Assembly: GCA_026122225.1 (NCBI GenBank)
Contig: JANEZZ010002363.1
Location: 310,001-374,000 of the forward strand
From: Heloderma charlesbogerti
Lineage: Eukaryota; Chordata; Lepidosauria; Squamata; Helodermatidae
DNA length: 64,000 nucleotides
Direction of reading: 5' to 3'
This document shows positions 45,526 to 56,281 of the stretch, one piece after another. How positions within the stretch are numbered: position 1 is the stretch's first letter; each line of letters starts with the position of its first letter. The notes below the pieces were generated by a model. It was not told where the DNA came from and searched no databases. It saw nothing but the letters and a program-made list of their open reading frames with translations. The position numbers and the translations under genes were made by a program.

Positions 45526-45925
45526 GCGAGTGGAGATGGGTTAAAGAAGACGCAGACAACAAGCTTGGGTTGAAAATTGGGCCACATTTATTGAAATAGC
45601 TGCAAAGGGGTAACTAGGACGGGCATCTAACTGTGTCAGCGGCTAGCTGGCACTTCTTGGGCGAAAACATACCCAGCCAGAGGGGTGGCGGTGATCTCGC
45701 CATCCCTCCGGACTGCCCCTTCTGGGGGAGGTAGACCTTCCGGTGTCACCCCCAACCCGGTGCCGCGAAACACCTGGGTGAGTGAGTAGGGTTGGTCTCC
45801 CAGGCAACCCTTATCCCCCCGCCGAGCCGCACAACCCGTTCGAGGGGCCCTTAGGCGTCACCTGTCACCATAAGGTGCCTCTGCATGCACACCATCCCTA
45901 TTTTCCTGTTTTGCCCGTCCTAGTC
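45526..45925 (-). repeat. YR retrotransposon repeat B2
   Basis: Matches B1 at 46300-46689: both start gcgag[t/c]ggagatgggttaa and contain ggccacatttattgaaatag, whose complement has an aataaa signal. B2 has an extra 16-nt piece near 45630 (tgtgtcagcggctag region). A few percent divergence by eye. Confidence 0.9.
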
Positions 45926-46112
45926 GCCAACTGGAATGTGACCAAATAAAGACCAAATTCCCCTACAGGACACAGTCGACCTGCAAAACAGTGTGACATA
46001 GGCAAAAAAGACGCACAGTAATAGGCCAATCGAACTGTGAGCCAAAAAATTCCTACATGATTCCCAAAGGGCAACTGGTAATAAACCCACACTGCTTAGG
46101 GGAGGGTGGGAG

Positions 46113-46299
46113 GGAGCTGCATTGAGCCAGAGAGCTGAGTTTGAGAAGGGGGCTGAGTTTAAGGCAACTCAGCCTGCCCCTCCTTGCATGGTGGTGCCAC
46201 TGGGGTGCACCAATCAAAGGCCCCTGCATCATGTCACCCCACCCGCCCGCAATGCCCCCCCCTTTTAGCCAGACAAGCTGGCGCCAGGTGAGGGCATTT
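46113..46299 (-). repeat. YR retrotransposon repeat A2
   Basis: Nearly identical to A1 at 52431-52614: gctgcattgagccagagagc, aactcagcctgcccctcctt, agacaagctggcgcc. About three substitutions and one length change in a C run. Confidence 0.92.
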
Positions 46300-46689
46300 G
46301 CGAGCGGAGATGGGTTAAAGAAGATGCAGACAACAAGCTTGGGTTGAAAATTGGGCCACATTTATTGAAATAGCTGCAAAGGGGTAACTAGGACGGACAT
46401 CTAGCTGGCACTTCTTGGGCGAAAACATACCCAGCCTGAGGGGTGGCAGTGATCTCGCCATTCCTCCAGACTGCCCCTTCTGGGGGAGGTAGACCTTCCG
46501 GTGTCACCCCCAACCTGGTGCCATGAAACACCTGGGTGAGTGAGTAGGGTTGGTCTCCCAGGCAACCCTTATCCCCCCGCTGAGCCACACAACCCGTTCG
46601 GGGGGCCCTCAGGCATCACCTGTCACCATAAGGTGCCTCTGCATGCACACCATCCCTACTTTCCTGTTTTGCCCATCCTAGCCACCACA
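46300..46689 (-). repeat. YR retrotransposon repeat B1
   Basis: Joined directly to A2 at attt|gcgag (46296-46304). Same sequence as B2, including cacttcttgggcgaaaacat and gtgagtgagtagggttggtc. Confidence 0.92.
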
Positions 46690-46784
46690 GGAGTCACAAG
46701 CCTAGAGCTTGTGAAACTCCCCCCACCTGCGCAGAAGAACTTCCCGCAGGCCCCTTTGCAGATCAGACAGACATATGTTATTCA

Positions 46785-47289
46785 CTAAATGAGACAGGCG
46801 GACACCGTCCTACCTGTAACGCTCCCTCCATGTTCACAGAATTCCCTGGCGGGTGGTGCATCCATCACCTCATTCACCTGGCAATAAGCCATTTCTCTGT
46901 GCACTTTCCAATGTGCCCTGCCACAGGCAACGTCATTCCATTCCTTCCCATTGATCCATGGGAGCAGTGAGGGCTGCAATAGGCTACTTCCGGACAGGTA
47001 TGCCGGACCACCTGCATCTCAACCAAGGCCTGTTCCATCAGGTCCTCGCCTGGCTTACAGCCGAAGTCATTCCCTCCAATGTGCAGCACCTGGACCTGCG
47101 GAGGAAGACTGACAAACTTGGTGGGACAGAGTGAGGAGGGGACTCCCAACGTATGCCACGTCTATGGAGCCACTGGATCTTAATGTGACAGGGTGACAGA
47201 AGCTGAATTCTGAAGAAGACATACAAGCTCTTCATGCAGCTCCAGACATCAAAACGTGCCCATGTAAGAGCACCCGTACCAGCGTACAA
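46785..47289 (-). pseudogene. SGNH hydrolase (esterase) domain of the YR element
   Basis: Frame 47038-47289 gives HIKIQWLHRRGIRWE and PPSLSVFLRR, and after a frame change frame 46874-47149 gives SLPPQVQVLHIGGNDFGCKP then LVEMQVVRHTCPEVAYC. The GGND block is SGNH block III and the RRGIRWE segment precedes it in such domains. Some vertebrate YR retrotransposons carry such a hydrolase. The later catalytic Asp-His block is not recognisable. The position at the 3' side, next to B1, fits an accessory ORF. Confidence 0.7.
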
Positions 47290-47347
47290 CGAGTCTGCTG
47301 GTCTAAGGAAGAAGCACGTTAAGGGAAACTACACAATTGCCCTTAAG

Positions 47348-48311
47348 TCAACAGCAAACCGTTGAAGTGATAAAAAAAAGGAGGCCCCTCCTCAGACCCG
47401 TGGCATGCCATAAAAACCCATAAGGTGCCGCCAGAGCATAATCTGTTGACTTGCGTTTGGCCGTGGGCCACTGCCGTGCCCTTGCCATGCCGATCAATTT
47501 GATCACCAAATATGTAAATGGATTACCTTGGGCCAGACCTGTACCTTGCAGCAAATCAAGGCCCTCCAGGACAAGTCGGCCTTGTGAGCCCAGACCAACC
47601 CTGCATACCGTTAGGGCTGCTACGTGGAACACGGAAACGTCTTATTGGAAAGCTCCAATGGAGGGCCATGACCCCCGGAGCCTGAAAGGGCTATCCAGAG
47701 AGAGAGGGTGGTTAATTTACTAATGCAGGCAAACATCTGTGCCCAACACTATCTTGCACACCGAAACCTAAATTCTGACATGGAGTCAGTGAAACCCACC
47801 TTTGTGGGCTGGAAGGCTAAATGGGCAGCTTGCGACTTATGGTCCCAATAGTCTGTTGTTCCTTAAGGAGGCGTGAAATTGTGGCCCATGATCTATAGAT
47901 AAGGGCCATGAATCCTATCGCTGAGGTTTTGCATAATGCGCAGCATGCACACCCTGCTCTGTCGCAGGCGGCTCCTGTACAGAGAGCCATGGAATGCAGG
48001 CTGGCATGCCTGGCTTCAGTATCCCAATCTCCCATAGTACTGCAAGGATGGGATCTGGGAATGGAGCACCCACGGGGCTAAGGCCCAGAAGATGTTGACC
48101 TAATTTCATGACAAGGCGTCGACAATTGGGTTTGCCTAACCCGGCACATGGTGGACGCAGAACCAGATGTTGTAATACTGACTCTGGAGCGCAAACACAC
48201 TGACACATGACATGACCCTCCAATTTCAGGAGGACGGAGAATGCATAACGTGGTCATGTTGTCATAGCGAAGGGGGGGGGTTACTGACTTGGCTATAAGG
48301 TTATCCCTCAA
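47348..48311 (-). pseudogene. YR element RNase H and probable recombinase region
   Basis: Near 48250-48180 the minus strand reads RYDNMTTLCILRPPE in one frame and EGHVMCQCVCAPESV in another. This resembles the (D)N-T-T..Y(I/L) block of DIRS/Ngaro RNase H, followed by its usual continuation after a frame change. The downstream part to 47348, where the tyrosine recombinase would lie, shows only broken frames. I could not identify its Arg-His-Arg-Tyr residues. Confidence 0.45.
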
Positions 48312-50029
48312 TGTGCTTGGCAGGGGCAGCAGCCTCCACTCTACAGGCCTTTACCCACTGCACGATTGGACCTGCCCTAAGAATCTGAAACCCCTTGGGG
48401 TAGGGGCAGAACCATGTGAGTCCGCAGTCCGGCTTTGAGGAGAGGCTCACGCTTCCGGAAGGAGGTGCCATTAAAGCCCTACTAAGTAGAAGCCATGCCT
48501 GATGTATAACTACTTGGAGCTGTGCCTAACGGACCTGAAAATTGTCCTGAGGGAGGTGAGAATAACACCTAAGGGTATCGGATTGGCTTCACCGAATGTT
48601 GCTGTGGGAGACAGGCCCTCAGCCTTTGTGAGCTAAGGGGCACCGAAGTAACAGAAAGGGGAAGCAATACTTGCGTTAGGTCAGAACATTGACCACCATC
48701 TTTGGACTCCATGCAGCACATGCCCATCAGGGACCCGTGGCTGGGATCCCAGACAAAGACAGCTGCCTCATCGAAGAGGTGTGACACATTGAGCAGAGAT
48801 GATCAGGGATCTCGTGATAATTGACTGGCCCTCAGGAAAGAGAGGTTACGAATCAGGATAAACTCCCTAGAGGATTTCCTGGGCACCATTTCAAGAAGAG
48901 AGATCCCTAGAATAGCTAACGGGGTGTGGAAAAAAGGGGGGGCTAAAGCCCTTCTGCCAGTACTGCATTGTTAACCTCTCCTGAACCTGTCAACGCCTAG
49001 CAAGGAGAAATGTTGCTTATGAGGTAGGGATGGTCTATGTTGACCTAAAGAAAAAATGCTGGGGGGCCCTAGAACCCAGCATAAACCGTGTTCCAAGTTA
49101 AGACGCGTTCCCCCAGTTGGGTAGTGTCTTAAAGCCGGAGTATCGGCGCCAACCTTACTAGGCATTGGCCATCCAGAGCTTCCTACTGCCTCGGCTTTTC
49201 CAAGGGGACCCTCCCCTCCCCGAGCATTGGACAAGAGGTGCATGAGTGCTGACTGCTACAAGGGAGCATTCACGATGAAAACTGCACGTGTCCTGGGAGC
49301 ATGTGCCCGTTGGGTCTTTACTCCCAGCACAGATAGCAGTGCTGAAGCAGCGGACCCTCCATAGGCCGAGGGCCAGTGCGGGAGACCACCTGGTGAATGT
49401 GGCCACTGCCAGATTTGTTGCCAACCCCAGCTGGGAAAGAGTCAAAATTGGAGTGAAAGGTCCTGGTCAAACAGGTCCTTACGCAGCGAAGGGCAATGGC
49501 GGCCCTCCTGCAAGAGGCCTCAACAAGCCATTCGCACACCTCCTCGGGCAAAAGACATTACGAGAAGGAGTAGCCCTGGTGACAATACAACTCGCCAGAT
49601 TAGCGTAGGGATCTGATATGCCCCTTACGTGGATGTCCAAAATGGGCAGGGGCAGGTGAGGGATCCTAATTAATCCAGGAAAAAACCCTGTAAGATGATG
49701 CATTAAGCGGCTAGGGTTACTGGGGTGTGACTGACGGAGCTGCAGGCGGCCCGGGCGTCATATAGGGAGATGACATTGGGAGGGACAGCCGCCCCCAGGT
49801 AGGTAAGCTAAGGCAGCAACACCACAGCCCTAAGGGTCACCCGTTTGTACAACTGGGGTGAGGTGCAGTCATCTCACCCATATCCAGGGCAGCCGTGTCT
49901 GGGTCCCTGGGAGCAAGGGAGGCGGTACCACTTGCATTGCTCCTGATGGAGATGCCTCATGAGGGTGGACCGCCTTCAGGTGTGCTGTGTCACCTGGGCG
50001 AAACCCCAAGGAGGAGGATGTTGCTTGGA
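48312..50029 (-). pseudogene. YR element degenerate gag end and RT region
   Basis: Position between the gag-like start and RNase H implies that the RT lies here. Minus-strand frames (48569-48787, 49158-49445, 49318-49551) are short and shifted. A DEAAVFVWDPSHGSLMGMCC segment sits where DIRS-type RT has a D-x-AF...P-x-H-P block, but the match is weak. No active-site Asp pair can be shown. Confidence 0.35.
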
Positions 50030-50590
50030 TCACTGCTGACGGAGATGCCGCAGGAAGGTGGACTGCCTACAGTGGTGGGGTGCTGCCATGGTGAACCTGC
50101 GAAGGCGAGATGGAGGCCTCAGTGGCGTCCGGGTGCCCTGAACCCAGAGACGAGCTGTACCAATCGTGGGCACACTCTGATCCCCAGCTGGAAAAAACCG
50201 AGGTTGTTGCTTGTGCGCCCAGGGAAGATGAGGCAGTAGAAGGGAGGAGCTCCGCTGAAGACGGTGAGCCTTCTGGAAGAGCCGATGAAGAGGAGGTGGA
50301 TGCCTCAATAGAGTCCAGGCGATCTGAAATAGAAAGGAGCAACGAGCGTTGGGTCTGCTGTCGTGTTCGCTTGGGCTGGACCACCGAGGATTTTTGTGCC
50401 TGGCCAGGGGAGGAGGAGGGATCCCCGAGGAACGCTCAGCAGCTTCCAAACGAGAAAAAATTGATGCCAGTACTGGGTCTGCGTCCACATCAGAGTCAGA
50501 ATCGGGCCTTGGCAGCGGACTTTTGGGGAGGGGGGGCGGCGGGGCCCTCCCCTTCCCTTTCTTACCACTCTGGCCCTTCTTAGGAGGCAT
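50030..50590 (-). pseudogene. YR element gag-like ORF1 start
   Basis: The frame begins MPPKKGQSGKKGKGRAPPPP, then PRPDSDSDVDADPVLASIFS and RLEAAERS. A basic Lys/Gly/Pro-rich start followed by an acidic Ser/Asp stretch is typical of the first ORF of DIRS/Ngaro-type elements. A frame change near 50370 moves the continuation (SISDRLDSIEASTSSSS) to another frame. This Met is chosen because the basic start is complete and the upstream sequence has no continuing frame. Confidence 0.6.
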
Positions 50591-51424
50591 GATGCAGGAG
50601 GTGAATTAAGCAAGCTATCTGTCAGGGTGGACACTGAGCCCATAGAATCCCAGAGTAGTTCTAATGCTGAGGAAGAGCAGTCTTTCCCAGGACCAACAGC
50701 TAACGGAGTTTCCTCCCCCCGACATTTTTAGTTTTAGTTAGCAATCCAGGGAGTGACCGAGCACAGATAGCAGACTTAGTGAAGGCGCGCACTCAACGGC
50801 TGCGCCCCGAGGATCCAAGGGAAAAGGGGAGGGATTCTCCCTAGTCCTTATATTCAGGGGTCTGTCAGTAATTGCTTTTCAAACGGGGACCAACTGTTCC
50901 AACTTAGGGCATAGGGATGCTGCTGCTCAGATCTAGTTGATAGCTGTGGAGTTGTTAAGTTGCAAAGGAAGAATAAAGCTTTGAAAAGAATCCCTTTGTC
51001 TGTGTCTCAACTTGGCTACTGGATTAGACTGAGAGAGCCCTCTAAGGAGCCCTTGACACTATCAAAGAGTTAATAAAGCCGCTGGGCACCCCAGACAATA
51101 GGCAGCCACCCCACAGTCTTAAGATCTGCGGGTATGAGTTCCAGACTGAGACAGAGAGGCCTGGGGATGAAGATGGGAGCGCTGCACTACAGTTTAGATA
51201 GAAAATCAGATTTTCAAGAGGCGCAGCCAGGGGCCAAAGGTGATGGAGCTGCGTTTGAGCACGGGCGCCCACAGCCGAGGGCACCCTGTCACGGGAGGCG
51301 CCAAACAGGCAGTCGCCGCTGTTACGCAATGTTATTAATTAATTATTTAATAATCGTAATTTAATTAATTTATTATTATTATTAATATTAATATTATTAT
51401 TTATTTAAAGCTTTCTTTTCATAC
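50591..51424. other. 5' region of the YR element, unassigned
   Basis: Between ORF1 and an inserted SINE. A piece with aataaa (50971) and a TG...CA outline (50863-51058) could be a small insertion, but no duplication supports it. 51345-51415 is an AT-only tract (ttaattaattatttaataat), the tail of the minus-strand SINE. Confidence 0.4.
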
Positions 51425-51619
51425 AAACATAGGAAGCTGCCTTATACTGAGTCAGACCCTGGGTCCATCTAGCACAGAATTGTTGACACTGACTGGCAGC
51501 AGCAGATCTCCAAAGTTTCAGGCAAGATTCTTTCGTAGCCCTACCAGGAGATGCTGGGGATTAAATCTGGGGCCTTCCGCATGCCAAGCATGTGCTCTAC
51601 CACTGAGCCGCAGCTCTTC

Positions 51620-51620
<1 letters not shown>
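51425..51620 (-). mobile_element. tRNA-derived reptile SINE
   Basis: On the minus strand it opens with a pol III A box-like region (the complement of ctctaccactgagccgcagc) and a B box-like region about 30 nt on (the complement of ggggattaaatctggggcc), and ends with the complement of gaagctgccttatactgagt. This is a common squamate SINE. The A-rich tail lies at 51345-51424. It is not a tRNA gene: it has no cloverleaf and the body continues for 200 bp. Confidence 0.75.
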
Positions 51621-51679
<59 letters not shown>

Positions 51680-51680
51680 T
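51619..51680. repeat. (TATC)n microsatellite
   Basis: About 15 TATC units directly at the 5' edge of the SINE. The Tyr/Leu/Ser/Ile frames across it are artefacts. Confidence 0.95.
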
Positions 51681-51689
51681 TATTTTTTG

Positions 51690-52430
51690 GGGTGGGGGGG
51701 GAGAGACGTCCCAAGCCCATGGGAGGCGACCAATAGGGCTGTGATATACACGCCCCGACTCGGCTCAGCAGCCAGGCGCCCCTCCCAACAGGCAGGCTGG
51801 GCTGACCAGTGGGGGGGGGCAGTCAGACCGCCGCTTGGAGCGCTGCCGCCGGCAAACACCGGCGCCGCGCTCACCCGCCTGCCGACGCCCCCCACTGGGA
51901 GCAACACCTCAGGGAGGCCGGCAAGGCGAGGAGGAAGAGGCCGGCAAGGCCGGTGGCCGGGTAGACAGGCCGGCAGGCAGGCCATGAGCTGGCCTGGCGG
52001 CCAGTGGGCCGGTCAGGCAAGCGGGTGGGCGGGTAGGGCGAGCGAGCAGGCGGGCAGGTGATTGAGCGGGCGGGCGGCGGGCGGGTTGAGCGAGCGCGCG
52101 GGCGGGTGGGCGAGTGGGCAGGAGAGCAAGTACACGAGGAGACCGAACGGATGGGCGGGCGAGAGGAAAGGAGCCGGCGAAGGAGGGAGGGAGGTGAACA
52201 ATATCACCAAGCGAAGATTTTAGCGCGCAGAAGCACGCTGGGTCCAGGCGGCTGGAACGAAGACGAAGCCGTTCTCCAGCAGGCCAAAGTCCCTCGTCGT
52301 GACTGAGAAGAAAGGAGGGGGCGGGCGCACTGCAGCCTCAAGAGCCGGGGCCCTCAGCGTGCGCGACGACACCGGTCTCCAGCAGGCAGGTGTCCTTCGT
52401 CGTTTCTGGCGGAGCTGTAGTTCTCTCTAG
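51690..52430. repeat. GC-rich, CpG-dense tract with ggcgggcgg units
   Basis: Very high G+C with many CpG. 51985-52140 is made of degenerate gcgggtgggcgggtagggcg-type units. A 30-bp motif with ctccagcaggc...gtcc[c/t]tcgtcgt occurs twice (about 52273 and 52378). It lies inside the YR element between A1 and ORF1. Open frames rich in Gly, Arg, Ala and Pro are composition artefacts. Confidence 0.7.
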
Positions 52431-52614
52431 CTGCATTGAGCCAGAGAGCTGAGTTTGAGAAGGGGGCTGAGTTTAAGGCAACTCAGCCTGCCCCTCCTTG
52501 CATGGTGGTGCCACTGGGGTGCACCAATCAAAGGCCCCTGCGTCATGTCACCCCACCCGCCTGCAATGCCCCCCCCCTTTTAGCCAGACAAGCTGGCGCC
52601 GGGTGAGGGCATTT
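52431..52614 (-). repeat. YR retrotransposon repeat A1
   Basis: Terminal repeat at the element's 5' end, ending ggtgagggcattt before ERV-A sequence resumes with ctgtctagaaaagggg. Confidence 0.92.
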
Positions 52615-53896
52615 CTGTCTAGAAAAGGGGGGGGACAGCAAATTCTCTTAAGTTAAGAGGTGAGAGGGGAAGATCTCCCCCCTCTCCCGTGACACCTCTA
52701 GGCACAGCTGTTAATCCTGAGCCAATCGGGCAGAGCGTGGAAGCTCAGCCCCTGCGATTGTTTGCTTGTGCCTGCATCTGCGCCTTGTGTCTAAAGAGTC
52801 CAGGTTGTCTTTTCCTCACCTCCCCTGTCTGCCATCACTCACAGAGCTGCATAAAGAGAGAGCCTCTCTGTCCAGCTGTGTTTCTGAAGCCTGAGACAGT
52901 TCCTGCCACACATGTTCCAGCTCTTTCTCAAAATCTGAACTGTTCTGACACTCTGTATGCTCAGAGGCAGCCTGACACTCTGCCAGAACGCATGCAGCAT
53001 GGAGTTGCCAATGCAAAAATGATGGCTTAGAACTATTTGCATGTATGAGAATGCCCTTCCCTTGATCTTGATGGGTTCTGACCATGCAGCCAGAGGAGCA
53101 GTATGATTGCTAGATCTGCTCCATCATGCTTTACCATGCAAGAAATTTTTTCCATTCATGGTGTTAGATTTCAATGAAAGTTTGTTGTGTGTATGCGATA
53201 TTTGCTGTTAGTTGCAACTATGTTAGTGCCACCCCCCCCCCAAAAAAAAAGATGTAAAGAGAGATAGAGTAAATAGCAGACAAGGCAGAAGAAGGAAGCA
53301 GATAAAAGGCTGGACAGAATGCAGCTTTGATTGCAGTGGCAGTCACAGGGCGAGCCCCTGATTAGGTAAATAAAGGCTTGAAGAAGGATTTTAGAACTTG
53401 GAGAAAGAACTGTTGTAGAGAAAAAGATATTGGCAAAAGGACTGCCCGAAGCTAAAGGGGGAGAAGAGGGGGGCCATGGTAGCCATAAAAAGAGAAGAAC
53501 CAGACTGATGAAGACCAGAGTCCAAAACCTCCACCCTGAAGGGCTGCTTGGCTCTGAAGAACCCTTTAGTTATAATAAGAGTAAAAAGGAAGTGAAATAA
53601 TGAGACTTATTGACACAAGAGCGACCTATTGCATGAATTTGTTGTGTCTAAAAGATGCCCAGTTGCACTACTCAGTCGAGACTTGTTGACAAAAATTACA
53701 AGCAGAGATTTTCTTTCAAGATAATGAGATGGTTGTCAAGTTGTCAAACTTGCAAAAGAACAATACCAGAGTGTCGTTGTGGCGAGCAAAGCCCCTAAGG
53801 AAGTGTAAGCAAAAAGGCACCTGCCAGGGCAGAGTTTGTTAAGCCCGTACAGACTTACCTTAAGCACAGAGCTCAATCGATAAAGGTTAAACAATA
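52615..53896 (+). pseudogene. ERV-A nucleocapsid and protease remnants
   Basis: ERV-A resumes after the YR element. At about 53400-53480 is the nucleocapsid region (Arg/Lys-rich, zinc knuckle not intact). At about 53600-53640 is a protease remnant with LIDTRATY, where the Gly of the Asp-Thr-Gly active site is Arg. The rest is frame-shifted. ERV-B has a shorter version of the region before nucleocapsid: about 150 bp near 52700-52870 are absent there, between two cagctgt sequences. Confidence 0.7.
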
Positions 53897-53900
53897 CCCT

Positions 53901-54347
53901 TGTTATAGAAATTTCAGTTGTAATATGTCTGTTATCCCATGATTTTATAAGCTAGGCTATGTCTGTTTTACCTCAGTGTGAGACTGCCATGCTAAACAAA
54001 GACACAGCGCCTTATCAGAGACTCAGGAATGCCAAGAATGTGTTTACTAGAGTACAAGGCTACCTCTCTGCACATGCCTAGATATGTCAAAGGTGCTGCC
54101 TGTCTTCTGTTTCCCTCTCAGCTAGACAAAGAGATTAGTACAGCGCAAGCGTAAGACAGCCCCAAAGGTCTTGCCTATATAAACTTTTGAATCACATCAC
54201 TTGATTGTAACCTTTGTTGGAGCGTTAGCCCCAAGGGTTACCTTATTCTGCAGAATAAAATCGTGTTGGACCAGATCTCTGCCTCCTCTCATTCTTGGTA
54301 AACTATTTGGAAAGTCTACCAGGGAGAAGAACACAATTTTTGTAACA
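53901..54347 (+). repeat. ERV-B 5' LTR
   Basis: 447 bp. TATA box tatataaa at 54176-54183 and polyadenylation signal aataaa at 54254-54259. Compared with ERV-A LTRs it has a slightly different U3, so it forms a sister subgroup. Confidence 0.95.
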
Positions 54348-56258
54348 AATTTGGCCACCGCGGAGGACGCCCTGTGTGACCTGGGAGCTAGGCAAACGCT
54401 GGATCAACCCAAGCGGAGGGCGCCCTGGACCTTGTTTGGTTCACCGTGAGGTTTGAGGCAGCTGTTGCCTGGCAACCCAGCTAGCAAAGGACTCCTGAAG
54501 AGACGAGGCGAGTGGCGGTCTTTGGAGGACAGGACGAAACGCTGTCCGACTCTGGGGTCGTTTGGAGGCTGAGCTACGAGGTAAGTTGGATCGCACTGTC
54601 TGGGCCGTCTGGGGAGTGCAAATCTCCCATTCTTGTCTAACTGAGCCTTGCTTAAGCAGCAGTTGGGAAAGAAAAAATAAAAAAAATTGGCCGACAGGAT
54701 AGGATCAAAACTTTCGTAGGAGAAAATAGCCAAGACCCACTGGGATGCATGCTTAAGAATTTTAAGTTGTTTAATGACAAAAGATGAGCTCATAAAGTTT
54801 TGTAATGGGGAATGGGTGACATTTAGTGTTGGCTGGCCAACTGGGGGAAGCTGAAGAAAAAATGTTGGGTCCAAGGTATATAATAAAGTGATTGTTGATA
54901 ACCATGGGGATCAGCTGCCTTATATTGATGCTTGGCAAATGTGGATATTGAAAAATCCTGACTGAATAAGAAAACATAAAGGTCAATATTGTAAAGTCAT
55001 GATGGTATGCTCCGAGATGAAGCCCAAAGCCCCTGTTCTCCCTGACTCAAGCCCCACGGAAAGAGCTTGGAGATTAAGAGATCCTGCCCAAGGCTCCCTG
55101 GGTTTCCCCTGCCCTATTCGGCCTGTTAGGTTGGGAGGAAAGGTTGCTGGGGGAGGAGGGAGAGAAGCCCCCCCCCACGGAGAACCCACCTGTTACATCC
55201 CCACGTCTCGCTCGGTCTAGCTCCTTCTAAGTTGAAACATCTTCCAGTGTATTCAAGTTTGTTAGAGGAAGCAAGAACAGCTACAACAACAACAAAAAAG
55301 TTGTAAACTCTGAAGAAAGAGATTTGTTCAAAGTCTTAAAGACTGTGGCAAAATTAAAGGAACAAAGACAGAGCAATGTCTGGGTCTGTGTAAGCTTATC
55401 TCTGCCAGTCTATTGAGAGCAGAGCTAAGGGGGGGTTGCCCGGCCCCACCAGAAGATGCCTGTAAGGACCTAATAGAAACAGTAAGATTTGCAAAAGAAT
55501 TGCCCAAGTTAAAGCATCACAGCTGGAAAGCTGAGCAGACCTTGCTCTTATCTGTCGAAGAATCTAAAAGAGGTGTAAGGTTACACCTTCCACTCTTAAA
55601 CTAAGGAAAAGACAGATAGCCTTTGCTAACATCCCATTTTTTATTGCCCAAAGCTTTTTTGGATCCATTATTGTTTGGATTTTTGAGAGGCACTCTGCAC
55701 ATGGATTAGAACTTTAGACTGTTAGAGATTTGCCATGAACAGTACTGTGAGGCTTGTCATAGCCATAAACTCCGGTTGTTGTAAATTGTGTGTTTGTTTG
55801 TGATCAGCTCAGTGCACAGTTTGATTTGTAACTTCAACACTCAGATAAAAAGCTGTATTTCCAAGGCTTTGAGAGATTCACAGACTACAAAGGAAGCAGC
55901 CTTCAAAAAGTTCAAAGAGAAACTACGAAAGTTAGTTTCCGTTTAGAAAAAAAGGGGGCCAATAAATTGTATTAAAAAGTGAGAGAGGAAAATTCCCCCT
56001 CCCCTTCTCCTGTGGCATCTCTAAGCCCAGCTGTGCTTCTAAAGCCTGAGAAAGTTCCTGCCCCACGTGTTCTAGCTCTTTCTCAAAATCTGAACTGTCT
56101 GGACACTCTAAATGCTCAGAGGCAAGCTTGTCACTCTGTCAAAATTCATAAAGTGTGGAGTTGCCGATGCAAAAATGGTGGCTTAAAACTTTTTGCATAT
56201 ATAAAAATGCCCTTCCCTTGATCTTAATGGGCCCTGGCTGTGTAGCCAGAAGAACAGT
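54348..56258 (+). other. ERV-B leader / former gag region
   Basis: PBS candidate tggccaccgcggaggacg at 54352-54369. A donor-like gaggtaagttgg occurs at 54578. No gag frame; many stops. Collinear with ERV-A 42946-45525 plus 52615-53270. Confidence 0.7.
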
Positions 56259-56281
56259 ATGATTGCCAGATCTGCTCCACC

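Larger units (their letters stand above)
45526..52614 (-). mobile_element. Tyrosine-recombinase (Ngaro/DIRS-type) retrotransposon
   Basis: A 7.1-kb minus-strand insertion in ERV-A. On its own strand the order is A1 (52614-52431), gag-like ORF, RNase H remnant, SGNH hydrolase, B1 (46689-46300), A2 (46299-46113), a 187-bp link, B2 (45925-45526). A1-coding-B1-A2-B2 is the split-direct-repeat arrangement of YR retrotransposons such as Ngaro. ERV-A continues on both sides without a target duplication beyond a shared ttt, as expected for recombinase-mediated insertion. ERV-B supplies the uninterrupted sequence for comparison. The RT and recombinase are too decayed for me to show their catalytic residues. 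Confidence 0.8.

Noticed and set aside
49895..50609. Plus-strand Glu/Gly-rich frames
   Set aside because: Shadows of the minus-strand gag-like ORF of the YR element.
50863..51058. Small solo LTR (TG...CA with aataaa)
   Set aside because: No matching duplication and no second copy in the window.
51590..51620. tRNA gene from A/B-box-like motifs
   Set aside because: Part of a SINE; no cloverleaf, and the body continues like known SINE copies.
51480..52061. 193-codon frame over SINE, (TATC)n and GC-rich tract
   Set aside because: Crosses three unrelated repeat types.
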